Assembly (NCBI GenBank): GCA_947305245.1
Contig: CAMZDG010000001.1
Location: 1 to 64,000 of the forward strand
DNA: 64,000 nt
Source of the DNA: an uncultured Lachnospiraceae bacterium
GTDB taxonomy: Bacteria > Bacillota > Clostridia > Lachnospirales > Lachnospiraceae
Direction: 5' to 3'
The translations under genes were made by a program, and so were the position numbers. Each line of letters begins with the position of its first letter. Position 1 is the stretch's first letter. Positions 1 to 9,531 of the stretch are shown in pieces. The notes under the pieces were generated by a model. That model ran no database searches. It worked only from the letters and a program-made list of their open reading frames with translations, and was not told where the DNA came from.

Positions 1-551
1 TTGATCACGTGCTTTACGGATCTGGAAAGCTGCCATGCAGCATTTACGGAAAGATAAGGGTCATAGCCATATACTTCCATGCCAAGGCTGATCGCGGTGT
101 TAGCAACCTTTGCGCCGATCGCGCCAAGGCCGATCACGCCAAGCTTCTTGCCCATCAGCTCGGTACCGGCGAAGTTCTTCTTCTCCTTCTCAGCGGTCTT
201 TGCGATGTTGGCATCGTCCTTGTTTGCCTTAACCCACTCAATGCCGCCAACCACGTCTCTTGCAGCGATCAGCATGCCTGCGATCACAAGCTCCTTTACG
301 CCGTTTGCGTTAGCGCCGGGGGTATTGAACACTACGATACCCTTCTCTGCACACTTGTCCAGAGGGATGTTGTTGGTGCCTGCGCCTGCTCTTGCAACTG
401 CAAGAAGGCTGTCAGGAAGCTCCATCTCATGCATGGACGCACTTCTTACAAGAATGCCCTCTGCCTCATTAACATTCTGGGTCATCTCATATTCAGCGGA
501 AAAATTCTTCAGCCCTACCTGGGCAATGGGATTTAAGCAATGGATTTTCAT
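1..551 (-). CDS. serA: D-3-phosphoglycerate dehydrogenase, N-terminal part
   Basis: Oxidises 3-phosphoglycerate to 3-phosphohydroxypyruvate with NAD, the first step of cytoplasmic serine synthesis. The first 183 residues are inside the window and the rest runs off the left edge. The protein opens MKIHCLNPIAQVG. It has the N-terminal substrate-domain pattern ending in a GANANGVKELVIAGML stretch, then the NAD-binding Rossmann glycine motif GLGAIG. The start ATG shares one base with the stop of serC (TAATG), so the two are translationally coupled in a serC-serA operon. Whether a C-terminal ACT regulatory domain exists cannot be seen. The assignment rests on the motif series plus the serC neighbour. 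Confidence 0.93.
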   Translation of the reverse strand, partial: MKIHCLNPIAQVGLKNFSAEYEMTQNVNEAEGILVRSASMHEMELPDSLLAVARAGAGTNNIPLDKCAEKGIVVFNTPGANANGVKELVIAGMLIAARDVVGGIEWVKANKDDANIAKTAEKEKKNFAGTELMGKKLGVIGLGAIGAKVANTAISLGMEVYGYDPYLSVNAAWQLSRSVKHVI

Positions 552-1633
552 TATGCGTTCTCCTCTTCAAACTTCTTCATGAACTCAACGAGCTTCTGCA
601 CGCCTTCGATGGGCATTGCATTGTAGATGGAAGCTCTCATGCCGCCAACGGTTCTGTGACCTTTCAGGTTTACAAAGCCTGCAGCAGTTGCTTCCTTCAC
701 GAACTTCGCGTCCAGCTCCTCGTTGCCGGTTACGAAAGGAACGTTCATGAGGGATCTGTCTTCCTTGCGAACGGTGCCCTTGAAGAGCTTGCTCTCGTCG
801 AGGAAGTCATACAGAACCTTAGCCTTCGCCTCGTTGCGCTCCTTCATGGCGGTAAGGCCGCCCATCTTCTTGATCCACTTAAACACCTTGCCGCAGATGT
901 AGATGCCATATGCGGGAGGGGTATTGTACATGCTTCCATTGTCAGCATGGATCTTATACTTCAACATGGTAGGAGTTCCGGGAAGGGTATCCTCGGTGAT
1001 CAGATCCTCGCGGATGATCACGATGACAACGCCTGCAGGACCAATGTTCTTCTGAACGCCACCGTAGATCACGCCATACTTGGTCACGTCAACGGGCTCG
1101 GACAGGAAGCAGCTGGATACGTCAGCCACCAGGGTCTTGCCCTTCGTGTTAGGCAGAGTCTTAAACTTGGTACCATAAATGGTATTATTCTCGCAGATGT
1201 AAACGTAGTCAGCATCCTCGCTGATGGGAAGGTCGCTGCAGTCAGGAATGTAAGAGAAGGTCTTGTCCTCGGAGGACGCGATCTTATTTGCCTTACCATA
1301 AATCTGAGCTTCCTGATATGCCTTCTTTGCCCACTGACCAGTTACGATGTAATCAGCCACCTTGTTCTTCATTAGGTTCATGGGGATCATTGCGAACTGC
1401 TGGCTTGCGCCGCCCTGAAGGAACAGTACCTTATAATTGTCAGGGATGTTCATCAGCTCGCGCAGGTCTGCCTCAGCCTCATCAATGATTGCCTGATATG
1501 CCTTGGAACGATGGCTCATCTCCATAACGGACATGCCGGTTCCCTTGTAATCAAGCATCTCATCTGCTGCTTCCTTCAATACTTCCTCAGGCAGAACCGC
1601 AGGGCCAGCCGAGAAATTGTACACTCTTGCCAT
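551..1633 (-). CDS. serC: Phosphoserine aminotransferase
   Basis: PLP enzyme of 360 aa, the normal length for SerC. It converts 3-phosphohydroxypyruvate and glutamate to phosphoserine and 2-oxoglutarate. The N-terminus (YNFSAGPAVLPEEVL, MSHRSKAY) and the PLP-lysine neighbourhood (YGGVQKNIGPAG) are family hallmarks. The conserved GGMRASIYNAMP segment is near the C-terminus. The start is supported by an AGGAGGAG ribosome-binding site about 7 nt upstream and by a consensus promoter at 1678-1706. It is first in an operon with serA. Confidence 0.97.
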   Translation of the reverse strand: MARVYNFSAGPAVLPEEVLKEAADEMLDYKGTGMSVMEMSHRSKAYQAIIDEAEADLRELMNIPDNYKVLFLQGGASQQFAMIPMNLMKNKVADYIVTGQWAKKAYQEAQIYGKANKIASSEDKTFSYIPDCSDLPISEDADYVYICENNTIYGTKFKTLPNTKGKTLVADVSSCFLSEPVDVTKYGVIYGGVQKNIGPAGVVIVIIREDLITEDTLPGTPTMLKYKIHADNGSMYNTPPAYGIYICGKVFKWIKKMGGLTAMKERNEAKAKVLYDFLDESKLFKGTVRKEDRSLMNVPFVTGNEELDAKFVKEATAAGFVNLKGHRTVGGMRASIYNAMPIEGVQKLVEFMKKFEEENA

Positions 1634-1677
1634 AACTTTTTCTCCTCCTATGCTTAGGGATTATTTCATTAGTTACT

Positions 1678-1706
1678 AGAATATTCTTTCTTTGTCCTAA
1701 AGTCAA
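1678..1706 (-). promoter_or_regulatory. SigA-type promoter of serC-serA
   Basis: Read on the minus strand: -35 TTGACT (1706-1701), a 17-nt spacer, -10 TATTCT (1683-1678). The predicted start lies about 40 nt before the serC ATG. No long leader or riboswitch-like structure fits in between. Confidence 0.75.
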
Positions 1707-1754
1707 GACTTTAGTTAGTTAAACTGCTAAAATATTTTAATTTCAGCAAATCGC

Positions 1755-3179
1755 TCAATAGAAGATAAAAACAGGCGTCCCTATCTCAGCATTTTCGAAA
1801 ATAATGTCGGTGGTTTCATCCGGCATATTCACGCAGCCGTGAGACCCATTCCTCTTATAAGTCTCGCCGCCAAATTCCGCTTCTTTGCGCCAGTTCGCGT
1901 CATGCAGGCCGATAGAATTATAGATAGGCATCCAGCGTCTTACAAACGAAGCATATCCAGGCCCGCGGAGCACGCGATTCTTATATTTTCCCTGGATGCA
2001 GAACGCTCCCTCGGGGGTGTCGTGCCTGCCCCTAAGGCTTCCCGTCACGACGCCGGAGGTCACCATAAGCACGCCATCCTGATAATAGTAGATCTTCTGC
2101 TCCGTCTTATCCACCTCTATGTAAGTGCCACCCACGTCGTCCAGTCCGTGTACCATGGTTTCATGCAGATATGTCGGCACATGGACCGTCTTGGCAAGTC
2201 GAAGTGCATCGTCGCTTAGCACCTCGCGAAGAAATGCCTTCTCTGCCTCCGCGTCGATCTCAGTGCCAAAGTTGCCGGGCTTGACGGTCACGATATCACC
2301 ATTTTCACGGCTGGTCTTAAACTGCCGTTCCACGCCATAGGTCAGATATCTTTCATAGAGTTCATCGATAAATTTGTCGGCTTCTTCGAGATCATAGTAA
2401 TACGAACCATTCTCGTTCTTCAAAGGCATGCCGTTTGCATCCTTCGCGATGAATCTGCTGATCAGCTTACCCTGGAAGATGATCTGTTCATCGCCCATGT
2501 CGTAGATCAGGCCGCACTCTTCCATCTTTGTCATGGCCTGCCAGAGCTGATAGGTCTTCTTTTGATCTTCCGTCATCTCATAATCGAAATAACAGTCCTT
2601 TTTTTGAAGATCGACCACTCTGGTGCGCTCCGAAATGGCAGTTTTGATGGTTTCATAGCCCTTGTCCACGTCGAGGTGACCACCCAGGTTATCAATGAGA
2701 AAATAACCTTCGTCCGCTGACCATTGCATCGACACAAAGTGCGGAGCGCTCTCATTTTTCACGATGTCGAGCGAATCCCACCAAGTCCGCAGCTTTTCCT
2801 CATTATAAGTAAAGCTCGGTTCGCCTGTCGTGATCTGGTTTTCCTGCCAGAGCATGCTAACCCACCCAAGCGACGTCTGGTGCTTTTGATAGGCACTGAG
2901 GCTTGCGGAGTAATCAAACTCTGGTTCTGCTTCTTTTAAGTCATAGTCATATTCATGACTTAAGGAGTCAAACACGATCAGGTCAGGCGCCTCTGCGTCC
3001 AATATAAGTTCCCTGTTGACTTCCTCCGGTGTCCTTCCGGTCACGTAGATGCCGTCCACCCAGGTATTGGGCGCAAACTTATCCTTCATGTACTTTGTCA
3101 CGGAAGCATATGCAATGACTGCGAGGATCAAGACGCTCAAAACGGATCCTGCTAAAACAAAAATCCACTTTTTCTTCAT
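1755..3179 (-). CDS. L,D-transpeptidase (YkuD) with N-terminal membrane anchor
   Basis: Cell-wall enzyme of 474 aa that likely forms 3-3 peptidoglycan cross-links or attaches proteins or peptides to the wall outside the membrane. Residues about 5-27 are a single membrane segment or uncleaved signal. The middle (about 40-340) matches the putative peptidoglycan-binding domains usual in Firmicute LDTs. The C-terminal YkuD domain carries the conserved GLHDANW histidine segment and the catalytic SHGC motif, with the cysteine near residue 449. The ATG follows an AAGGAGCG ribosome-binding site. It begins 14 nt after ilvB and is probably the last gene of the leuB-ilvD-ilvB transcript, an odd partner for branched-chain amino-acid genes. 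Confidence 0.92.
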   Translation of the reverse strand: MKKKWIFVLAGSVLSVLILAVIAYASVTKYMKDKFAPNTWVDGIYVTGRTPEEVNRELILDAEAPDLIVFDSLSHEYDYDLKEAEPEFDYSASLSAYQKHQTSLGWVSMLWQENQITTGEPSFTYNEEKLRTWWDSLDIVKNESAPHFVSMQWSADEGYFLIDNLGGHLDVDKGYETIKTAISERTRVVDLQKKDCYFDYEMTEDQKKTYQLWQAMTKMEECGLIYDMGDEQIIFQGKLISRFIAKDANGMPLKNENGSYYYDLEEADKFIDELYERYLTYGVERQFKTSRENGDIVTVKPGNFGTEIDAEAEKAFLREVLSDDALRLAKTVHVPTYLHETMVHGLDDVGGTYIEVDKTEQKIYYYQDGVLMVTSGVVTGSLRGRHDTPEGAFCIQGKYKNRVLRGPGYASFVRRWMPIYNSIGLHDANWRKEAEFGGETYKRNGSHGCVNMPDETTDIIFENAEIGTPVFIFY

Positions 3180-3193
3180 GGCGCTCCTTGTTT

Positions 3194-4879
3194 TTATTGC
3201 TGCTCTCTCTTCTTCAGGTCATCTCCGTCAAATACTTCACTGATGGGTGCGCCCGCGGGAACCATCGGGAATACCTTATCGTCCTCAGGGATCACAACCT
3301 CGATCAGCACCGGTGCCTTCAATGCGATGGCCTTTTCGATGGCAGGTGCTACCTCTTCCTTCTTGGTCACGCGAATGGCCTCACATCCGAGCCCTTCCGC
3401 AACCTTACAGAAATCAACCTTGTCATTTAATACCGTCTGAGAATATCTCTTTCCGTAGAACAATGTCTGCCACTGACGAACCATGCCAAGCACGTGATTA
3501 TTGATCACGATCTCGATCACGGGAATTCCATAACGGCTTGCGGTGGCAAGCTCATTCATGTTCATACGGAAGCACCCGTCGCCTGCGATATTCACGCAGA
3601 TCTTGTCGGGCTGTCCCACCTGAGCTCCGATGCAGGCGCCAAGGCCATAGCCCATGGTGCCGAGGCCTCCGGAGGAAAGGAAGGTGCGAGGCTGCGTATA
3701 TTTATAATACTGCGCTGCCCACATCTGATGCTGTCCTACGTCCGTCGTCACAACCGCCTGTCCCTTGGTGATACGGTCAAGCTCCTCGATCACGTAAGGG
3801 CAGGAAAGAACTTCATTGTCATACTTCATCGGGAACTTTTCCTTCAGTTCCTTCACCTGAGCCATCCACTCAGAATGATCCTGCTTCTCGATCTTTGCGT
3901 TCAAATCCTTCAAAACCACCTTTAGATCGCCGATCAGGGAAGCATTCACGCGAATGTTCTTATTGATCTCTGCCTTATCAATGTCGATATGAATGATCTT
4001 TGCATTCTCGGCAAAGCGCTTGGGATTTCCGATCACGCGGTCAGAAAATCTTGCGCCGAGGGCGATCAGCAGGTCACAGTCACTCACGCCAAGGTTGGAA
4101 GCCTTCGTTCCATGCATGCCGATCATGCCGGTATAGCGCTCACTGTAGCCGTCGAAGGCGCCCTTGCCCATCAAGGTGTCGCAAACAGGGGCATCGATCA
4201 GCTCCGCGAGCTCAGCCACTTCCTTAGAAGCTCCGGAGGCCACTGCGCCACCGCCCACGTAGATGAAGGGCTTCTTTGCATCCCTGATATAAGAAAGCGC
4301 CTTCTCCATCTCCTCAGCGTCATAGCATGCCTTCGGCTCGGCGATCACAAGCGCCTTCGGCTCATATTCACAGGTCGCTGCAGTCACGTCCTTCGTAATG
4401 TCAACGAGAACAGGGCCGGGACGGCCGGATCTTGCGATGTCAAAGGCCTCACGCATAATGGGTGCAAGGTCTTCCACTTTCTTCACGATATAATTGTGCT
4501 TCGTGATGGGAATCGTCACGCCGGCGATGTCCACCTCCTGGAAGGAATCCTTTCCAAGGCTGGGAAGCGCCACGTTCGCCGTAATGGCAACGATGGGAAT
4601 GGAATCCATGTAGGCCGTTGCAATGCCGGTAACTAAGTTGGTAGCGCCGGGACCGCTGGTTGCAAGACATACGCCAACCTTGCCGGTTGCACGCGCATAT
4701 CCGTCTGCCGCATGGGCTGCGCCCTGCTCATGGCTGGTCAGGACATGGCGGATCTCGCTGCTGTGCTTATAAAGTGCATCGTAAACATTGAGGATGGTGC
4801 CGCCAGGATAGCCGAACACCGTATCTACACCTTGTTCTTTTAAACAAGCAATTACAATTTCTGAACCATTCAGTAGCAT
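3194..4879 (-). CDS. ilvB: Acetolactate synthase, large (catalytic) subunit
   Basis: ThDP-dependent enzyme of 561 aa. It condenses two pyruvates, or pyruvate with 2-oxobutyrate, to acetohydroxy acids for valine, leucine and isoleucine. The ThDP catalytic glutamate lies in TSHEQGAAHAADGYARATG near residue 50. The C-terminal ThDP/Mg motif GDGCFRMNMNELATA is present. The ATG follows an AAAGGAGAC ribosome-binding site. It lies 43 nt downstream of ilvD. No ilvN-type regulatory subunit gene is adjacent, so either it is encoded elsewhere or this large subunit works alone. A catabolic acetolactate synthase is less likely given leuB and ilvD beside it. Confidence 0.96.
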   Translation of the reverse strand: MLLNGSEIVIACLKEQGVDTVFGYPGGTILNVYDALYKHSSEIRHVLTSHEQGAAHAADGYARATGKVGVCLATSGPGATNLVTGIATAYMDSIPIVAITANVALPSLGKDSFQEVDIAGVTIPITKHNYIVKKVEDLAPIMREAFDIARSGRPGPVLVDITKDVTAATCEYEPKALVIAEPKACYDAEEMEKALSYIRDAKKPFIYVGGGAVASGASKEVAELAELIDAPVCDTLMGKGAFDGYSERYTGMIGMHGTKASNLGVSDCDLLIALGARFSDRVIGNPKRFAENAKIIHIDIDKAEINKNIRVNASLIGDLKVVLKDLNAKIEKQDHSEWMAQVKELKEKFPMKYDNEVLSCPYVIEELDRITKGQAVVTTDVGQHQMWAAQYYKYTQPRTFLSSGGLGTMGYGLGACIGAQVGQPDKICVNIAGDGCFRMNMNELATASRYGIPVIEIVINNHVLGMVRQWQTLFYGKRYSQTVLNDKVDFCKVAEGLGCEAIRVTKKEEVAPAIEKAIALKAPVLIEVVIPEDDKVFPMVPAGAPISEVFDGDDLKKREQQ

Positions 4880-4922
4880 TTTCTTATGTCTCCTTTAATG
4901 ATCTTATAATTCGAAGCGAGCT

Positions 4923-6593
4923 TTACTTATGAGGGACTTCGAGAACGGCACCGCGGTTACCGCTTGTTACGAGTTCGCGGTAGCGACTAAGGTAACCGGT
5001 GGTTACCTTGGGCTCGCGAGGTTGCCACTTAGCGCGGCGCTCGGCGAGGACTTCGTTGGACACAAGCACGTCGAGCTTATTAGCCGGAATGTCGACGCGG
5101 ATGATGTCGCCTTCTTCCACGAGGGCGATGGGTCCGCCTACGGCTGCCTCAGGTGAAACGTGACCAATGGATGCGCCTCTGGAAGCTCCGGAGAAACGAC
5201 CGTCGGTGATCAGGGCTACGGAAGAACCAAGTCCCATGCCCGCGATGGCGGAGGTGGGATTTAGCATCTCTCTCATGCCGGGGCCACCCTTCGGGCCTTC
5301 ATAACGGATCACAACCACGTCGCCGGGAACGATCTTGCCGCCCTTGATGGCTGCGATCGCATCCTCCTCACAATCAAAGACTCTTGCAGGTCCTTCATGC
5401 ACCATCATCTCGGGAACGACTGCGGAGCGCTTTACAACGCCGCTGTCGGGAGCAAGATTGCCCTTCAGCACTGCGATTCCGCCGGTCTCGGAATAAGGAT
5501 TCTCTACGGGACGAATGACCTCAGGATCCATATTCACGCAGTTTTTGATGTTCTCGCCAATGGTCGTGCCATTGACGGTCATGCAGTCGAGATTTAAGAG
5601 ATTCTTCTTGGTCAGCTCGTTCATAACGGCATATACGCCGCCCGCCTCGTTCAGATCCTCCATGTAAGTAGGACCTGCAGGTGCCAGATGGCACAGGTTC
5701 GGGGTCTTTGCGGAAAGCTCATTTGCCACGTCAAGATCCAGATCAACGCCTGCTTCTCTAGCGATCGCAGGAATGTGAAGCATCGTATTGGTGGAGCAGC
5801 CAAGCGCCATGTCAACGGTCAGGGCGTTCAGGAACGCATCCTTCGTCATAATGTCGCGCGGCTTAATATCCTTTTCTACCAGCTCCATGATCTTCATGCC
5901 GGCATGCTTAGCCAGACGGATTCTGTCAGAATATACGGCGGGAATGGTTCCGTTGCCACGAAGGCCCATGCCGATCGCCTCAGTCAGACAGTTCATGGAG
6001 TTTGCGGTGTACATGCCGGAGCAAGATCCGCAGGTGGGACAAACCTTCTCCTCGTAGAGGCAAAGCTCTTCCTGGGTCATGGTGCCAGCTTCCACGCTGC
6101 CAACTGCCTCGAAAATGGAAGAAAGGCTTCTCTTCTTGCCATGAATGCGACCTGCCAGCATCGGACCGCCGGAAACAAAGATCGTCGGAATGTTCAGTCT
6201 TGCAGCTGCCATCAAAAGGCCCGGCACGTTCTTGTCACAGTTCGGAATGCAAACCAGTCCGTCAAATCCATGTGCCAGTGCCATGCACTCCGTGCTGTCG
6301 GCGATCAGGTCTCTCGTAACGAGCGAATACTTCATTCCTACGTGTCCCATTGCAATACCGTCGCAAACCGCGATCGCGGGGAACATGATCGGAGTACCGC
6401 CTGCCATGGCAACACCCATCTTGACGGCCTGCGCGATCTTATCCAGGTTCATGTGACCGGGAACGATCTCATTATAAGAACAAACCACGCCGATGAGGGG
6501 ACGCTTTCTCTCCTCCTCGGTGTAACCCAGTGCGTTAAACAGACTCCTGTGCGGTGCCTGCGCGTTTCCTACCTTTACGGAATCACTTCTCAT
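4923..6593 (-). CDS. ilvD: Dihydroxy-acid dehydratase
   Basis: Fe-S dehydratase of about 556 aa. It converts 2,3-dihydroxy-isovalerate or -methylvalerate to the 2-oxo acids in valine and isoleucine synthesis. Cluster-binding cysteines are visible in [18 protein letters not shown] [10 protein letters not shown] and in [19 protein letters not shown]. The C-terminal GRFSGASRG segment is also present. I start at the ATG at 6593 ([18 protein letters not shown]), preceded by AAAGGAAG. An in-frame GTG six codons upstream lacks a spaced ribosome-binding site. It is the second gene of leuB-ilvD-ilvB. Confidence 0.96.
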   Translation of the reverse strand: MRSDSVKVGNAQAPHRSLFNALGYTEEERKRPLIGVVCSYNEIVPGHMNLDKIAQAVKMGVAMAGGTPIMFPAIAVCDGIAMGHVGMKYSLVTRDLIADSTECMALAHGFDGLVCIPNCDKNVPGLLMAAARLNIPTIFVSGGPMLAGRIHGKKRSLSSIFEAVGSVEAGTMTQEELCLYEEKVCPTCGSCSGMYTANSMNCLTEAIGMGLRGNGTIPAVYSDRIRLAKHAGMKIMELVEKDIKPRDIMTKDAFLNALTVDMALGCSTNTMLHIPAIAREAGVDLDLDVANELSAKTPNLCHLAPAGPTYMEDLNEAGGVYAVMNELTKKNLLNLDCMTVNGTTIGENIKNCVNMDPEVIRPVENPYSETGGIAVLKGNLAPDSGVVKRSAVVPEMMVHEGPARVFDCEEDAIAAIKGGKIVPGDVVVIRYEGPKGGPGMREMLNPTSAIAGMGLGSSVALITDGRFSGASRGASIGHVSPEAAVGGPIALVEEGDIIRVDIPANKLDVLVSNEVLAERRAKWQPREPKVTTGYLSRYRELVTSGNRGAVLEVPHK

Positions 6594-6639
6594 CTTTTCT
6601 CTTCCTTTCACCTGTCTTTATTCGTTCAATTTCAAGGCT

Positions 6640-7725
6640 CTACTGAATCCTCTCTGCAATTAGATCTCCCATCCTCTTGCAGCCGACCTTCTCGCATCCC
6701 TCAGACATAATGTCGCCGGTCCTAAATCCGTCCTGCAGCACCTGTCTTACGGCCGCATCGATGGCGTCTGCCTCTTTGTCCATGTCGAAGCTGTAACGAA
6801 GCATCATGGAGGCACTCAGGATCGTCGCGATGGGGTTCGCAATATCCATGCCCGCAATGTCGGGCGCGGAGCCGTGGCTCGGCTCATACAGGCCAAACTT
6901 CGTGTCATTTAAGCTTGCGCTGGACAGCATTCCGATGGATCCCGTCACCATGCTCGCCTCGTCGGAAAGGATGTCGCCGAACATATTCTCGGTCAGAATG
7001 ACGTCAAACTGCGCAGGATCCTTGACCAGCTGCATCGCACAATTGTCCACCAGCATATGCTCCAAAGTCACCTCGGGATACTCCTTAGCGACCTCCTCCA
7101 CAACCTTTCTCCAAAGTCTGGAGGAATCCAGCACGTTCGCCTTGTCGACGCTCGTCACCTTCTTGCGACGCTTCATGGCAACCTCAAAGCCCTTGATCGC
7201 GATGCGTCTGATCTCATTCTCATCATAAGTCAGCGTGTCAATGGCCTTCAGAACGCCATTTTCTTCAACCGTCTTACGCTCTCCGAAATACAGACCGCCT
7301 GTCAGCTCTCTCATGATCAGCATGTCAAACCCCTTACTACTGATCTCTTCCTTTAAGGGACATGCGCCAGATAGCTCTTGATATAAATAAGCAGGACGCA
7401 GATTTGCGAACAGGTTCAGTGCCTTACGGATCTTAAGGAGTCCCGCCTCCGGCCTTAGGTTCGGCGGAAGCTTATACCAAGGGGACGTCGTCGTGTTTCC
7501 TCCAATGGACCCCATCAGGACGGCATCCGCTGCCTTAGCCGTAGCGATCGCCTCATCCGTCAGAGGCACGCCGCAAGCGTCAATGGAAGCACCGCCCATC
7601 AAAATATCCGTAAACTGCATCTGATGGCCATAAACCTCCGCCACCTTGTTCAAGACCTTCTTTGCCTCGGCAACGATCTCAGGGCCAATGCCGTCGCCGG
7701 GAATACAGGTAATCCGTAAATCCAT
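6640..7725 (-). CDS. leuB: 3-isopropylmalate dehydrogenase
   Basis: NAD-dependent oxidative decarboxylase of 361 aa acting on 3-isopropylmalate in leucine synthesis. Family signatures are [14 protein letters not shown] at the N-terminus, [13 protein letters not shown], and the metal/NAD segment [20 protein letters not shown] followed by [12 protein letters not shown]. Isocitrate and tartrate dehydrogenases are relatives, but the signature segments and the ilvD-ilvB neighbours favour LeuB. The start has an AAGGAGATAG ribosome-binding site. A promoter with 17-nt spacing lies at 7816-7844. leuA, leuC and leuD are not in the window. Confidence 0.96.
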   Translation of the reverse strand: MDLRITCIPGDGIGPEIVAEAKKVLNKVAEVYGHQMQFTDILMGGASIDACGVPLTDEAIATAKAADAVLMGSIGGNTTTSPWYKLPPNLRPEAGLLKIRKALNLFANLRPAYLYQELSGACPLKEEISSKGFDMLIMRELTGGLYFGERKTVEENGVLKAIDTLTYDENEIRRIAIKGFEVAMKRRKKVTSVDKANVLDSSRLWRKVVEEVAKEYPEVTLEHMLVDNCAMQLVKDPAQFDVILTENMFGDILSDEASMVTGSIGMLSSASLNDTKFGLYEPSHGSAPDIAGMDIANPIATILSASMMLRYSFDMDKEADAIDAAVRQVLQDGFRTGDIMSEGCEKVGCKRMGDLIAERIQ

Positions 7726-7815
7726 CGTCTATCTCCTTCGCTGTAACAAGTCTCAAGTCACCCACACCGTCATATGCGATTTTTATGCAGGATCGGAATC
7801 GTGACTATTCAATAT

Positions 7816-7844
7816 ATCATACCTTATTTTTCATATTTTTTCAA
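7816..7844 (-). promoter_or_regulatory. Promoter of the leuB-ilvD-ilvB-ldt operon
   Basis: Minus strand: -35 TTGAAA (7844-7839), 17-nt spacer, -10 TATGAT (7821-7816). The leader to leuB is about 85 nt. I looked for a T-box or leucine-rich leader peptide and saw neither. Confidence 0.7.
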
Positions 7845-7845
7845 C

Positions 7846-7881
7846 AAAAAAATGGGCGATGCCTCATCGCATCACCCATTT
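7846..7881 (-). terminator. Intrinsic terminator after yajC
   Basis: Inverted repeat with a 13-bp stem (7850-7862 with 7869-7881) and a 6-nt loop. The single mismatch on the plus strand becomes a G-U pair in minus-strand RNA, which is then followed by a U run. This marks the end of the yajC transcript just upstream of the leuB promoter. Confidence 0.85.
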
Positions 7882-7893
7882 CGCACTTCATAA

Positions 7894-8211
7894 TTATTCA
7901 TTCGCTTTTTCTACTCTGCTGATCGCCGATTTCTCCATGGGAATACGGCAGTTTTTATTGTTGCCGAACTCAACGATCACGGTATCATCGGAAATGTCGA
8001 TCACAATGCCATAAAATCCGGAAGTCGTCAGCACGCAGTCGCCCACCTCAAGATTTGCAAGCATTCCTGCAATACGCTTTCTCTCCTTGCTCTGAGGACG
8101 GAACAAAAAGAACCAAAGAGCCGCAAAGAACAAGCCATAAATAACGATCATCGTGGCAAGACTTCCCCAGCCACTCGCCGCTTCACCCGTTTCAGTCAGT
8201 AAAAACAACAT
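7894..8211 (-). CDS. yajC: Sec translocon accessory subunit YajC
   Basis: Small membrane protein of about 105 aa that associates with SecDF/SecYEG. It has one membrane helix (GSLATMIVIYGLFFAALWFF), then the typical FRPQSKERKR motif and a cytoplasmic domain with LEVGDCVLTTSGFYGIV. The ATG at 8211 is preceded by GGAGGAAAT. A longer reading from 8238 has no ribosome-binding site. It is next to tgt, the standard arrangement in Firmicutes, but has its own promoter and terminator here. Confidence 0.95.
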   Translation of the reverse strand: MLFLLTETGEAASGWGSLATMIVIYGLFFAALWFFLFRPQSKERKRIAGMLANLEVGDCVLTTSGFYGIVIDISDDTVIVEFGNNKNCRIPMEKSAISRVEKANE

Positions 8212-8287
8212 ATTTCCTCCATTCCGCGCTCCGATCATTCCTCTCGAAACGCCCTTTCATTCCTTCAATGACGAACCAAACATAAGT

Positions 8288-8316
8288 ATCATACACGCTA
8301 TTATGCTTTTCGTCAA
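8288..8316 (-). promoter_or_regulatory. Promoter of yajC
   Basis: Minus strand: -35 TTGACG (8316-8311), exact 17-nt spacer, -10 TATGAT (8293-8288). It lies directly behind the tgt stop codon. Confidence 0.75.
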
Positions 8317-8328
8317 GCCATCATTTTT

Positions 8329-9468
8329 TTAGTCCAAGGGTGTCGCCATATTCTCCAACTTGCGCTTCTTATACTCGGAAAACTCTCCTTTATCCAGGCT
8401 GTCGCGGATCTCTGTCATCATCGTATTATAAAAATACAGATTATGCAACACGCACATACGCATGCCTAGCATTTCCTTCGCCTTTAAGAGGTGCCGTACG
8501 TAAGCCCTGCTATACCTTCTGCAGGTCGGGCACTGACACCCTTCCTCGATCGGTCTGGAATCCAGCTCATACTTTGCATTGAACAGATTGATCTTCCCGT
8601 GATTTGTATAGAGATGGCCGTGACGACCATTTCTCGTCGGATAAACACAATCGAAGAAATCCACGCCGCGCTCCACGGCTTCCAGGATGTTCGCAGGCGT
8701 CCCGACGCCCATCAGATAAGTCGGCTTCTCCTTTGGCAGGTACGGCACGACCTCGTCCAGCACGTGATACATCTCCTCATGACTTTCACCGACCGCCAGG
8801 CCCCCGATCGCATATCCGTCCAGGTCAAATTCAGAGATTCGCTTCGCATGCTCGATCCGAATGTCATCAAACACGGCGCCCTGATTGATCCCAAAGAGAA
8901 GCTGCGACGGATTCACCGTATCCTCTAAGGAATTCAGCCTTGCCATCTCCTTCTTACAGCGCTCCAGCCACCTCGTGGTCCGATCCACGGAAGCCTGCAC
9001 GTAAGCACGCTCCGCCTTACTTGAAGGACACTCGTCAAACGCCATCGCAATGGTGGAACCAAGGTTCGACTGGATCAGCATGCTCTCTTCCGGCCCCATG
9101 AAAATCTTATGCCCGTCAATATGAGAATTGAAAAAGACGCCCTCTTCCTTGATCTTTCGAAGCCCAGCCAGCGAAAACACCTGAAATCCGCCCGAATCCG
9201 TCAGGATCGGCTTGTTCCAGCTCATAAATTTATGCAGACCGCCGAGCTCCTTTATGATCTTGTCGCCCGGGCGGACATGCAGATGATACGTGTTGGAAAG
9301 CTGCACCTGCGTTCCGATCCCCTCGAGATCCTCCGTGGAAACGGCGCCCTTGATCGCGGCAACCGTACCGACATTCATGAAAACGGGCGTCTGGATCGTA
9401 CCGTGCACCGTCTCAAACTGAGCCCGCTTCGCCCTTCCCTCTTCCTTCAAAATGGTATACTTTGCCAT
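8329..9468 (-). CDS. tgt: Queuine/preQ1 tRNA-guanine transglycosylase
   Basis: Exchanges guanine-34 in tRNAs with GUN anticodons for preQ1, the first committed tRNA step of queuosine formation. The protein is 379 aa, the usual length. It shows PVFMNVGTVAAIKG at the N-terminus, the nucleophile aspartate in ILTDSGGFQVFSL, the second catalytic segment FFDCVYPTRNGRHG, and a C-terminal zinc site in CQCPTCRRYSRAYVRHL followed by LHNLYFY. The ribosome-binding site is GGTGAGG. It lies downstream of the chemoreceptor gene, separated from it by a strong terminator. Confidence 0.97.
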   Translation of the reverse strand: MAKYTILKEEGRAKRAQFETVHGTIQTPVFMNVGTVAAIKGAVSTEDLEGIGTQVQLSNTYHLHVRPGDKIIKELGGLHKFMSWNKPILTDSGGFQVFSLAGLRKIKEEGVFFNSHIDGHKIFMGPEESMLIQSNLGSTIAMAFDECPSSKAERAYVQASVDRTTRWLERCKKEMARLNSLEDTVNPSQLLFGINQGAVFDDIRIEHAKRISEFDLDGYAIGGLAVGESHEEMYHVLDEVVPYLPKEKPTYLMGVGTPANILEAVERGVDFFDCVYPTRNGRHGHLYTNHGKINLFNAKYELDSRPIEEGCQCPTCRRYSRAYVRHLLKAKEMLGMRMCVLHNLYFYNTMMTEIRDSLDKGEFSEYKKRKLENMATPLD

Positions 9469-9494
9469 AAAAACCTCACCAAATCTCTTTTCAT

Positions 9495-9525
9495 AAAAAC
9501 AGCCCCCTGCATGAGCAAAGGGCTG
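9495..9525 (-). terminator. Intrinsic terminator after the chemoreceptor fusion gene
   Basis: Arms 9500-9510 and 9515-9525 form an 11-bp stem with two G-U pairs in minus-strand RNA and a 4-nt loop, followed by five U. It separates the 9532-11565 gene from tgt. Confidence 0.85.
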
Positions 9526-9531
9526 AATTCC

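Noticed and set aside
6594..6611. Longer ilvD starting at an upstream GTG
   Set aside because: The GTG lies at the Shine-Dalgarno of the ATG at 6593 and lacks its own site; the added residues are not conserved.
7726..7815. T-box or leucine attenuator in the leuB leader
   Set aside because: The leader is about 85 nt, with no T-box sequence, no leader peptide and no terminator hairpin.
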